Shown: one piece after another, positions 1 through 6,445 of the stretch
Layout: each line of letters opens with the position of its first letter
Numbering within the stretch: the stretch's first letter is position 1
Source of the DNA: Rhodospirillaceae bacterium
Lineage (GTDB): Bacteria; Pseudomonadota; Alphaproteobacteria; Dongiales; Dongiaceae
Length of the DNA stretch: 21,556 nucleotides
Direction: 5' to 3'
NCBI GenBank assembly: GCA_016794075.1
Contig: JAEUKU010000168.1
Span: 1 to 21,556, forward strand
Translations under genes and position numbers: made by a program
Notes under the pieces: model-generated
What the model was told of the DNA's origin: nothing
What the model saw: the letters and a program-made list of their open reading frames with translations, nothing else
Databases searched by the model: none

Positions 1-285
1 GACCACGACCTCGACGGTGCGGTGAATCTCCAGCCGCCGCACGATGCGGTGCAGCGCCAAAGGAATGACGATCGCCTTGACCACCAGGGCGATGGCGGCG
101 GTGATGAAGAGATGCGGCGCGTGCTGGATCAGCGCCTCCCAAGCCACCGAGGCCGCCAGGATCACCGCATGGAAGGCGAAGACATTGAGCAGCCCGTGCA
201 TGCGGTCCTGGTAGAGCAGCATGAAGCTGACCAACACCATGCCGCCGGCCAGGAGATGCGCGATGTCGTAGACGAAGGAGGTCAT
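1..285 (-). CDS. hyfE: Hydrogenase-4 component E (HyfE-like), partial, cut by left edge
   Basis: Only the N-terminal 95 residues are present and the frame stays open to base 1; family members are about 215 residues. The protein starts MTSFVYDIAHLLAGGM and is built of hydrophobic helices separated by short basic loops (YQDRMHG, LHRIVRRLEIHR), as expected for the small HyfE membrane subunit, which resembles an NuoK-like segment of complex I. The ATG overlaps the hyfC stop codon by 4 bp (ATGA), so translation is probably coupled to hyfC. Its place as third membrane gene after hyfB and hyfC matches the usual hyf order and supports the call. It should sit in the inner membrane as part of the proton-pumping arm. 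The catalytic subunits (HyfG and HyfI type) would lie beyond the left edge, so whether this is a real hydrogenase cannot be judged here. Confidence 0.82.
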   Translation of the reverse strand, partial: MTSFVYDIAHLLAGGMVLVSFMLLYQDRMHGLLNVFAFHAVILAASVAWEALIQHAPHLFITAAIALVVKAIVIPLALHRIVRRLEIHRTVEVVV

Positions 286-1241
286 CCGAAGCTCCGCGTC
301 ATGAACATGAGCAGCGTGGCGAGCAGCGCCAGCATCAGGGCAGCACCCAGGAATCCGGGCACGCGGAACACCCGCATCTTGGCGATCGAGATCTCGAAGA
401 GCGCGAGCAGGAAGCCGCCGATTCCGAGCTTCGCCGCGTAGGTCGCCACGCCGAGCGCATAGGCGGCCGGGCCGGCGCCGGAAGCAGCAATGCCCCAGGG
501 CAGAAACATGGCCGCGATGAGCGAGACATAGAGCAGCAGCTTCAGCATCGCCGCGGCCTCGATCACCGCCAGATGGCGGCCGGAATATTCCAGCACCATC
601 GCCTCATGCACCATGGTGAGCTCCAGATGCGTCGCCGGGTTGTCGACCGGGATGCGGGCATTCTCCGCGATCGCCACCATGATGAGGGCGATGAGGCCGA
701 GGCCGAGCGAGACGCGCAAGCCGACCTCGGCGTGGATCATGTGGGTGGCGACAGTGGAGAGCTGGGTCGAGCCGGCGATCAACGCCAGGGTGAAGACCAC
801 CATGATCATCGCCGGCTCGGCCAGCGAGGCGATCATCACCTCGCGGCTGGCACCGATGCCGCCGAAGCTGGTGCCGACATCCATGCCGGCCAGCGCCAGG
901 AAGAAGCGGGCGCTGCCGAGCAGGGCGACGATGACGATGAGATCGGCCGACCAGCTGAACATCAGCCCGGTGGCGAAGGTCGGCACCAGGGCCGCGGCGA
1001 CCCAGGTGGCGGCAAAGATCATGTAGGGCGCGGCGCGGAACAGCCAGGAGGCATTCTCCGCCACCACCGCCTCCTTGCGCAGCAGGCGGATGAGGTCGCG
1101 ATAGGGCTGCAGCAGCGGCGGGCCCTGGCGCCGGAGCAGCCGCGCCTTCACCTTGCGCACGAAGCCGGTCAGCAGCGGCGCCAGGCCCAGCACCACCAGC
1201 ATCTGCGCGAACTGCACGAGAAGATCGCCGATCACAGCCAT
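282..1241 (-). CDS. hyfC: Hydrogenase-4 component C (HyfC; NuoH-like membrane subunit)
   Basis: This 319-residue integral membrane protein of the NuoH/HycD/HyfC family is the subunit that joins the membrane arm to the peripheral arm. Conserved NuoH-type segments are visible: RRQGPPLLQPYRDL (residues 38-50), GIGASREVMIAS (128-139), the charged loop AENARIPVDNP (192-202) leading to HLELTMVHEAM (205-215), and FEISIAKMRVFRVP (282-295). The length agrees with known HyfC proteins (about 315). I chose the ATG at 1241 because the family N-terminus begins there and because the start lies inside the last codons of hyfB (10-bp overlap). The open frame extends upstream to 1553, but that part is hyfB antiframe. 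The gene ends in a 4-bp overlap with hyfE. It acts in the inner membrane. Confidence 0.9.
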   Translation of the reverse strand: MAVIGDLLVQFAQMLVVLGLAPLLTGFVRKVKARLLRRQGPPLLQPYRDLIRLLRKEAVVAENASWLFRAAPYMIFAATWVAAALVPTFATGLMFSWSADLIVIVALLGSARFFLALAGMDVGTSFGGIGASREVMIASLAEPAMIMVVFTLALIAGSTQLSTVATHMIHAEVGLRVSLGLGLIALIMVAIAENARIPVDNPATHLELTMVHEAMVLEYSGRHLAVIEAAAMLKLLLYVSLIAAMFLPWGIAASGAGPAAYALGVATYAAKLGIGGFLLALFEISIAKMRVFRVPGFLGAALMLALLATLLMFMTRSFG

Positions 1242-3253
1242 ATCACCAGCACCAGCAGGAGGCCGACGAGCGCCAGGAACACCAGGCTCAGATAGCGGCG
1301 GATGGTCAGGAATTGCAGGCGGTTGAGCCGCGTCGCGGCGACATCGACGATGCCGGCGATCGGCGCGTAGCAGGTCTCCCAGATCAAATCGCGCATCTCG
1401 ACCCGGAAGCGCGCGGGGCCGGTATCGCCCGGCGCCGGCATCTCCACCTGCTCGCGCGCCTGGAAGGCCAGCGTGCCGAAGACGCGGCGCAAGGGTTGGG
1501 CGAAGCTGTCTGCCGTGTATTGGGTGACCGGGTCGGGATTGGGGAAGCCGCAATCCCAGGCCGGGCCGCGGCGCAGCCGGCGCTGCGCCACGCGGTGGAT
1601 CAGGAGCGTGGTCACCCCGGCGGAGAACACGATGAAGATGAAGACCAGCAGGCCGTTATAGGAGCTGCGCGATTCCGCCACGGGGACGATGGAAAGCCAG
1701 GGCTGCGCCGACTGGTTCGGCAGGCTGCCGCCCAGCAGCATCTGCGCCGCCGGCTGGATCGCGTCGATGACCAGGCCGGGGAAAATTCCGGCCAGCAGGC
1801 AGAGCAGGACCAGCGCCAGCATGGCGGCCAGCGAGAAGCGGTCGACCTCCTTCGCTTCGGCGACGATCGCGGAGCGCGGCCGGCCGAGGAAGGCGATGCC
1901 GAAGACCTTGACGAAACAGGCGGCGACCAGGGCGGCGGAGAGCGCCATCATCGCGCCGGCCGTCGGCACCATCACCTTCAGGCCCCATTGCGGCAAATCG
2001 GGGCTGATCAGCACCGCCTGGAACATCAGCCATTCGGAGGCGAAGCCGTTGAGCGGCGGCAGGGCCGAGATCGCCACCGCGCCGGCGAGGAAGGCGAAGG
2101 CGGTCACCTTCATGCGGTGGATCAATCCGCCCATCTGCTCCAGGTCGCGCAGCCCCGTGGCCGACAAGACCGCGCCGGCGCCGAGGAACAGCAGACCCTT
2201 AAACAGCGCATGGTTGAAGACGTGGAATAAGGCGGCGGTCAGCGCCAGCGCGGCGGCGGCCGGCATCCCGTTGGCGCCGAAACCGAGCGCCAGGCCGAGG
2301 CCGATGAAGATGATGCCGATATTCTCGATCGTGCTGTAGGCCAGCAGCCGTTTCAGATCCTGCTGCATCAGCGCCGAGAGGATGCCGAGCAGGGCGGAGA
2401 TGCCGCCGAAAGCCAGCAGGATCATCGCCCACCACCAGTCCGGCGGCCCCAGCAAATCGAAGACGATGCGGATGAAGCCGTAGATCGCGACCTTGGTCAT
2501 CACGCCGCTCATCAGCGCCGAGACATGGCTGGGCGCCGCCGGATGGGCGAGCGGAAGCCAGACATGGAAAGGCACCAAGCCGGCCTTCGATCCCGCGCCG
2601 AGCAAGGCCAGCGCCAGGACCAGGGCGCCGAGTTCGGGCGACAGGGCGGCCGCGCGGATCGCCTCGAAGTCGTAGCCGCCGGCAGGACCCGCGAGCAGGC
2701 CGAAAGCCAGCAGCAGGCACATGGTGCCGAAGCTCGCCGTCACGAGGTAGATGTAGGCGGCGCGGGTATTTTCAGGGTCACGATGATGCGCCAGGACCAG
2801 CGCCCAGGAGACCAGCGACATCAGCTCCCAGGCGAGCAGGAAGCTGAACGCGTCCGCCGCCAGCACCACCAGGTTCATGCCGGCGAGGAAGGCGGCGAAG
2901 AACGGCAGCACGCGCGCGGGCGCCTCCTCGTGCCGGCCATAGCCGATGCCGTAGAGGCTGGCGAGCGCACCGCCGAGATTGACCACGACCAGGAACAGGG
3001 CGGAGAGCGCGTCGATGCGGACATGCGCGCCGAGCCAGGGCAGGCCGAGGGGCAGGACGATCTCCGCGGCGGCCGCCCCGGCCAACAGGTGTTGCAGGGC
3101 TGTGGCCAATGCCGTGAGGCAGGCAAGGAAGGCCGCGCCGTAGACGAGCGGCGTCGCCGATTCCGATCGCGACAGGGCCACCGCCGCCAGAGCGATCAGC
3201 AGCAGAGCCGCCACGCAGATGAGGATCAGCGGCAGCGTCGCCACGACCGTCAC
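1232..3253 (-). CDS. hyfB: Hydrogenase-4 component B (HyfB; NuoL/Mrp-type antiporter-like subunit)
   Basis: This 673-residue polytopic membrane protein belongs to the Proton_antipo_M family (HyfB/HycC), and its size is close to known HyfB proteins. Residues typical of antiporter-like subunits of complex I are visible: Glu143 in LLAWELMSLVSW, Lys223 in GAGSKAGLVPFH, the stretch FHVWLPLAHPAAPSHVSAL (229-247), Lys254 in GVMTK, and a later KRLLAYSTIENIG motif. By family knowledge these form the proton-translocating half-channels. The start is a GTG at 3253 whose GTGA overlaps the TGA of the upstream Xre gene, so the regulator and the complex are probably co-transcribed and coupled. The stop overlaps hyfC by 10 bp. 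The C-terminal region (about 540-673) ends in a final membrane helix. An Mrp or NuoL paralogue is unlikely given the hyfC-hyfE order. Confidence 0.9.
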   Translation of the reverse strand: MTVVATLPLILICVAALLLIALAAVALSRSESATPLVYGAAFLACLTALATALQHLLAGAAAAEIVLPLGLPWLGAHVRIDALSALFLVVVNLGGALASLYGIGYGRHEEAPARVLPFFAAFLAGMNLVVLAADAFSFLLAWELMSLVSWALVLAHHRDPENTRAAYIYLVTASFGTMCLLLAFGLLAGPAGGYDFEAIRAAALSPELGALVLALALLGAGSKAGLVPFHVWLPLAHPAAPSHVSALMSGVMTKVAIYGFIRIVFDLLGPPDWWWAMILLAFGGISALLGILSALMQQDLKRLLAYSTIENIGIIFIGLGLALGFGANGMPAAAALALTAALFHVFNHALFKGLLFLGAGAVLSATGLRDLEQMGGLIHRMKVTAFAFLAGAVAISALPPLNGFASEWLMFQAVLISPDLPQWGLKVMVPTAGAMMALSAALVAACFVKVFGIAFLGRPRSAIVAEAKEVDRFSLAAMLALVLLCLLAGIFPGLVIDAIQPAAQMLLGGSLPNQSAQPWLSIVPVAESRSSYNGLLVFIFIVFSAGVTTLLIHRVAQRRLRRGPAWDCGFPNPDPVTQYTADSFAQPLRRVFGTLAFQAREQVEMPAPGDTGPARFRVEMRDLIWETCYAPIAGIVDVAATRLNRLQFLTIRRYLSLVFLALVGLLLVLVIWL

Positions 3254-3495
3254 CCCTTCAACCGTACGCCGCGACCGCCGCCGGAACTGGCGACGCCCGG
3301 GCCAATCAATTCGATCCCCGCCTCGTTCAAGGCCGAAATCAGCTTCATCAGCGAATCGACATTGCCGCGAATCATATCCTCGCTGGCTTCCATGCGCTGG
3401 ATGGTGGGGACCGAGAGGCCGCAGAGCTCCGCCAGGGCCCGCTGGTCGATCCCCAGCAGGGCCCGGGCGGCACGAATCTGGCCGGATGAAATCAT
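3250..3495 (-). CDS. Small Xre-family helix-turn-helix regulator
   Basis: This 81-residue DNA-binding protein holds an HTH_3 domain at about residues 5-60, including QIRAARALLGIDQRALAEL and GLSVPTIQRME. The tail AGIELI followed by SGGGRGVRLKG is the ending common in a family of very small alphaproteobacterial Xre regulators. I prefer the ATG at 3495: it gives a normal HTH N-terminus and has a GGAG 4 bases upstream. The frame stays open to an ATG at 3558, but the extra 21 residues (HRGRRSNRG region) look unlike the family and that ATG has no ribosome binding site. The gene is first in the operon and overlaps hyfB by 4 bp, so it probably controls the hyf genes and itself. A 17-bp inverted repeat 81 bp upstream is a candidate operator. 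Confidence 0.82.
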   Translation of the reverse strand: MISSGQIRAARALLGIDQRALAELCGLSVPTIQRMEASEDMIRGNVDSLMKLISALNEAGIELIGPGVASSGGGRGVRLKG

Positions 3496-3575
3496 GGCGC
3501 TCCGCAGCTGGCCGCGATTTGAACGGCGGCCCCGGTGCCCATCATCCACAAAATGCATGTCTACGCAAGCATTAT

Positions 3576-3592
3576 TGATGTCTGATACATCA
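3576..3592. promoter_or_regulatory. Candidate operator: perfect inverted repeat upstream of Xre-hyf operon
   Basis: TGATGT-CTGAT-ACATCA is a perfect 6-bp-arm inverted repeat with a 5-bp centre. It lies in the 219-bp spacer between the divergent Xre gene (start 3495) and the mttB-like gene (start 3715). The half-site word ATGTCT occurs again at 3557-3562. Binding by the adjacent Xre protein is inference; the size and symmetry fit a dimeric HTH repressor. It could also act on the divergent methyltransferase gene. Confidence 0.4.
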
Positions 3593-3610
3593 GTATCGTG
3601 GTCGCAGAGC

Positions 3611-3623
3611 CCTGCCTTGCAGG
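3611..3623. repeat. Short hairpin-forming inverted repeat in the Xre/mttB spacer
   Basis: CCTGC-CTT-GCAGG is a perfect 5-bp stem with a 3-base loop about 90 bp upstream of the mttB-like start. The rest of the spacer (3496-3714) holds no open frame of note. I see no cobalamin riboswitch, although the neighbouring enzyme class depends on a corrinoid partner. The role of the repeat is unknown and it may be chance. Confidence 0.25.
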
Positions 3624-3714
3624 CAATTCACCCGAACGTGGAGGTTTCCAGGACTTACCCGCGCCGCCGCGGCTGCATTAGCATGGGCGAAAATCGGGGT
3701 TGCGGGAGCGAAGC

Positions 3715-5253
3715 ATGGGTGCGGAAGCTTTATCGAGGCGGCGCGGCGGCACCCAGGGCCGCCATCACGAGCGCGGCAGCACGCCCCTGGCCCAGTTGCG
3801 TGCGGTCTCCCGGCGCATCCCAGACTACGAATACTTCACCGAGGAGGGGCTGGAGCGCATCCACCAGGCCTCGATGACCATCCTGGAAGAGGTCGGAGTC
3901 GAGTTCCGCGATCCGGTGGCGCTGGAAGCGTGGCGCAAGGCCCGCGCCAAGATCGTCGGCGAGCGGGTGCATATCGACCGCGGCCTGCTGATGGACCTGC
4001 TGTCGCATGCGCCTGCGCAATTCACCCAGCACGCGCGCAACCCGGAGCGCAGCGTGCCCGTCGGCGGGCGCAACACCATCTTCGTGCCGACCTATGGCTC
4101 GCCCTTCGTGCGCGACCTCGACAACACGCGGCGCTACGGCACGCTCGAGGACCTGCAGAACTTCGTGAAGCTGGCCTACATGACGCCCAACATCCACCAC
4201 TCGGGCGGCGTGATCTGCGAGCCGGTCGACGTGCCGGTGCCGAAGCGGCATCTCGACATCGTCTACAGCCACATCAAGTATTCCGACAAACCCTATATGG
4301 GCATCGTCACCGCGCCCGAACGCGCGGAGGATTGCGTCGCCATGGCGCGCATCCTGTTCGGCAAGGATTTCATCGATGCCGGCAACACGGTGATGGCCTC
4401 CATCGTCAACTGCAACTCGCCCTTGGTCTGGGACGAGACGATGCTCTCGGCGCTGCGCGTCTATGCCCGCGCCAACCAGGCGGTGCTGGTGACGCCCTTC
4501 ATCATGGCCGGCGCCATGGCCCCCGCCTCCACGGCAGGCGCCATCGCGCAATTGAACGCCGAGGCTTTGGCCGGCATCGCCTATGCGCAATTGGAACGGC
4601 CGGGATCGCCGATGATCTATGGCAGCTTCGTCACCACCGTCTCCATGCAATCCGGCGCGCCGATGATGGGCACGGCGGAACCGGCGATGATGATCTATGC
4701 CTGCTGCCAACTGGCGCGGCGCTACAAGCTGCCCGTGCGCACCGGCGGCATGCTGAACGGCTCCAAGATCGCCGACGCGCAGGCGGCCTATGAGTCGATG
4801 GGCACGATGATCCCGACGCTGATGGCCGGCACCAATTTCGTCATGCACACGGCGGGCTGGCTGGAAGCCGGGCTCTCCGCCGGCTATGCCAAGTTCATGC
4901 TCGACGTCGACCAGCTGGCTTCGCTGCAGATCTTCGCCGAGGGGCCGGACCTTTCCGACGAGGCGCTGGCGCTCGAAGCGGTGCGCGAGGTCGGGCCCGG
5001 CGGCCACTACCTCGGCTGCGCGCATACGCAGCGCAATTTCAAGACCGCCTTCTACACCTCGAATATCGCCGACAACAACAGCTTCGAGCAATGGGAGGCC
5101 GAAGGCGCCCGCGACGCCAACCAGCGCGCCGCCGACCGCGCCCGCAAGCTGCTGGCGCAATACGAGGCGCCGCCGCTTGACGCGGGCATCGACGAAGCGC
5201 TGCAGGATTTCATCGCCCGCAAGAAGGCGGGCTTGCCCGACAACGTGCGCTAG
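3715..5253 (+). CDS. MttB-superfamily (trimethylamine methyltransferase family) protein, non-pyrrolysine type
   Basis: This 512-residue protein belongs to the MttB/COG5598 family, whose members move a methyl group from a quaternary or tertiary amine to a corrinoid protein. Family-like segments include FTEEGLERIHQASMTILEEV near the N-terminus, FVPTYGSPFVRD (about 123-134), RYGTLEDLQNFVKLA (140-154), the GGVICEP region and the C-terminal GPGGHYLGCAHTQRNF. The frame is uninterrupted, so there is no in-frame amber codon and no pyrrolysine as in archaeal MttB. By analogy with non-pyrrolysine members such as MtgB, a betaine-type substrate is plausible but not shown. The ATG at 3715 has a GGGAG 6 bases upstream; a TTG at 3700 is the alternative. 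No corrinoid-protein gene lies nearby. The next gene, a zinc dehydrogenase, follows after 13 bp and is probably co-transcribed. The N-terminal stretch RRRGGTQGRHHERG is basic and probably disordered. Confidence 0.88.
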   Translation: MGAEALSRRRGGTQGRHHERGSTPLAQLRAVSRRIPDYEYFTEEGLERIHQASMTILEEVGVEFRDPVALEAWRKARAKIVGERVHIDRGLLMDLLSHAPAQFTQHARNPERSVPVGGRNTIFVPTYGSPFVRDLDNTRRYGTLEDLQNFVKLAYMTPNIHHSGGVICEPVDVPVPKRHLDIVYSHIKYSDKPYMGIVTAPERAEDCVAMARILFGKDFIDAGNTVMASIVNCNSPLVWDETMLSALRVYARANQAVLVTPFIMAGAMAPASTAGAIAQLNAEALAGIAYAQLERPGSPMIYGSFVTTVSMQSGAPMMGTAEPAMMIYACCQLARRYKLPVRTGGMLNGSKIADAQAAYESMGTMIPTLMAGTNFVMHTAGWLEAGLSAGYAKFMLDVDQLASLQIFAEGPDLSDEALALEAVREVGPGGHYLGCAHTQRNFKTAFYTSNIADNNSFEQWEAEGARDANQRAADRARKLLAQYEAPPLDAGIDEALQDFIARKKAGLPDNVR

Positions 5254-5266
5254 CCGAAACTGCGCC

Positions 5267-6253
5267 ATGCGCGCGATGATCCTGGACCGACCGGGCGCTC
5301 TGTTGCGCCTCGGCGAGATCGAGCCTGGCCGGCCCGGGCCGGGGCAGGTGCTGATCGCGCTCGAGGCCTGCGGTGTGTGCCGCACCGATCTGCATGTGGT
5401 CGATGGCGAGCTGCCCGATCCGACGTTGCCGATCGTGCCGGGGCACGAAGCCATCGGCCATGTCGTTGAACGCGGCAGCGGCGTCACGCAACTCCAGATC
5501 GGCGACCGGGTCGGCGTGCCGTGGCTCGGGTCAACCTGCGGGCAATGCGACTTCTGCCGGCGCGGCGCGGAGAACCTCTGCCCCAACGCGCGCTTCACCG
5601 GCTATCACCGGCACGGCGGCTATGCCGAGCGGATGATCGCCGATGCGGCCTTCTGCTTCGCCATCGACCCGAAGCTCGACGCCGCCGCCGCCGCGCCGCT
5701 GATGTGCGCCGGGTTGATCGGCTACCGCGCCTATCGCCTGGCCGGACTGGCGGAGAGGCTCGGCCTCTACGGCTTCGGTGCGGCCGCACATATCCTGGCC
5801 CAGGTCGCGACGCAGCAGGGCCGCAAGGTCTTCGCCTTCACCCGTGCCGGCGACGATGATGCGCAGCATCTGGCGCGGTCGCTCGGCGCGGTGTGGGCGG
5901 GCGCCTCGGAAGAGCCGCCGCCGGAGCCGCTCGACGCGGCGATCATCTTCGCCCCGGTCGGCGCGCTGGTGCCGCTGGCGCTCCAGGCGGTGCGGCCGGG
6001 CGGCAGCGTGGTCTGCGCCGGCATCCATATGAGCGATATCCCCGGCTTTCCCTATCGCCTGCTGTGGCAGGAGCGCGTGCTGCGCTCGGTCGCCAATCTG
6101 ACGCGGCGCGACGGCGAGGAGTTCCTGGCGCTGGCCGCCACGCTCAAAATCGACACCCGCATCGAACGTTACCCGCTGTCCGAGGCGAATCGGGCCCTCG
6201 CCAGATTGCGCGACGGCAAGGTAACCGGCGCCGCCGTTCTGCTCTGTGGCTGA
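5267..6253 (+). CDS. Zinc-dependent alcohol dehydrogenase family protein (MDR superfamily)
   Basis: This 328-residue medium-chain dehydrogenase should be cytoplasmic and oxidise an alcohol or reduce an aldehyde with NAD(P). Catalytic zinc ligands are visible: Cys35 in ACGVCRTDLH, His60-Glu61 in VPGHEAIGHV, and a likely Cys147 in APLMCAGL. The structural-zinc lobe is intact with Cys91, Cys94, Cys97 and Cys105 (CGQCDFCRRGAENLC). The Rossmann glycine motif is the slightly unusual LYGFGAAAH (167-175). The start at 5267 gives MRAMILDRPG, the usual N-terminus of this family; an ATG at 5276 is a possible alternative and neither has a strong ribosome binding site. The 13-bp gap after the mttB-like gene suggests one transcript. 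A role with an aldehyde derived from a methylated amine is speculation; the substrate cannot be assigned. Confidence 0.88.
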   Translation: MRAMILDRPGALLRLGEIEPGRPGPGQVLIALEACGVCRTDLHVVDGELPDPTLPIVPGHEAIGHVVERGSGVTQLQIGDRVGVPWLGSTCGQCDFCRRGAENLCPNARFTGYHRHGGYAERMIADAAFCFAIDPKLDAAAAAPLMCAGLIGYRAYRLAGLAERLGLYGFGAAAHILAQVATQQGRKVFAFTRAGDDDAQHLARSLGAVWAGASEEPPPEPLDAAIIFAPVGALVPLALQAVRPGGSVVCAGIHMSDIPGFPYRLLWQERVLRSVANLTRRDGEEFLALAATLKIDTRIERYPLSEANRALARLRDGKVTGAAVLLCG

Positions 6254-6383
6254 TACTCCACATTCTGCGGCAACCGGCTGATCGCAGTCTTCCGCACACG
6301 TCGGTGCAACCTTTTTGCGCGCGCGGTGTTTGTTCCTTTTGGGGGGTTGCTTTGGGTTGAACTGCCCGGGCGGAGACCCTAGG

Positions 6384-6408
6384 CTCGACTCGCGCGTCGC
6401 GATTCGAG
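6384..6408. promoter_or_regulatory. Long imperfect inverted repeat upstream of the GH15-otsA genes
   Basis: Two 11-bp arms (CTCGACTCGCG and CGCGATTCGAG) pair at 10 of 11 positions around a 3-base CGT centre, ending 37 bp before the GH15 start. It lies in the 192-bp spacer 6254-6445, which has no gene. That spacer also carries T- and G-rich runs at 6311-6355 but no sigma-factor consensus I could assign; in particular I found no GGAAC/CGTT pair of the EcfG stress type. The repeat may be an operator or a 5'-leader hairpin. Confidence 0.4.
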
Positions 6409-6445
6409 TGCATCGTCGCGGCCGAAATAACGAAAACGGGGCGAA

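Noticed and set aside
3496..3714. Cobalamin riboswitch expected before a corrinoid-linked methyltransferase
   Set aside because: I see no B12-box or multi-stem leader; the region from the operator repeat to the ATG is too short and unstructured for one.
5251..5253. TAG at the end of the mttB-like gene read as pyrrolysine
   Set aside because: The protein is already full family length, the downstream frame does not continue a homologous sequence, and the dehydrogenase gene begins 13 bp later.
3730..5598. 622-codon minus-strand open frame opposite the mttB-like gene
   Set aside because: It is a GC-driven shadow: the translation is His/Arg/Gly-rich without any family motif, while the plus-strand frame is a clear MttB protein.
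6254..6445. EcfG-type stress promoter for the trehalose genes
   Set aside because: I looked for GGAAC with a CGTT about 16-17 bases downstream on both strands. Only an isolated GGAAC on the minus strand was found, without a matching -10.
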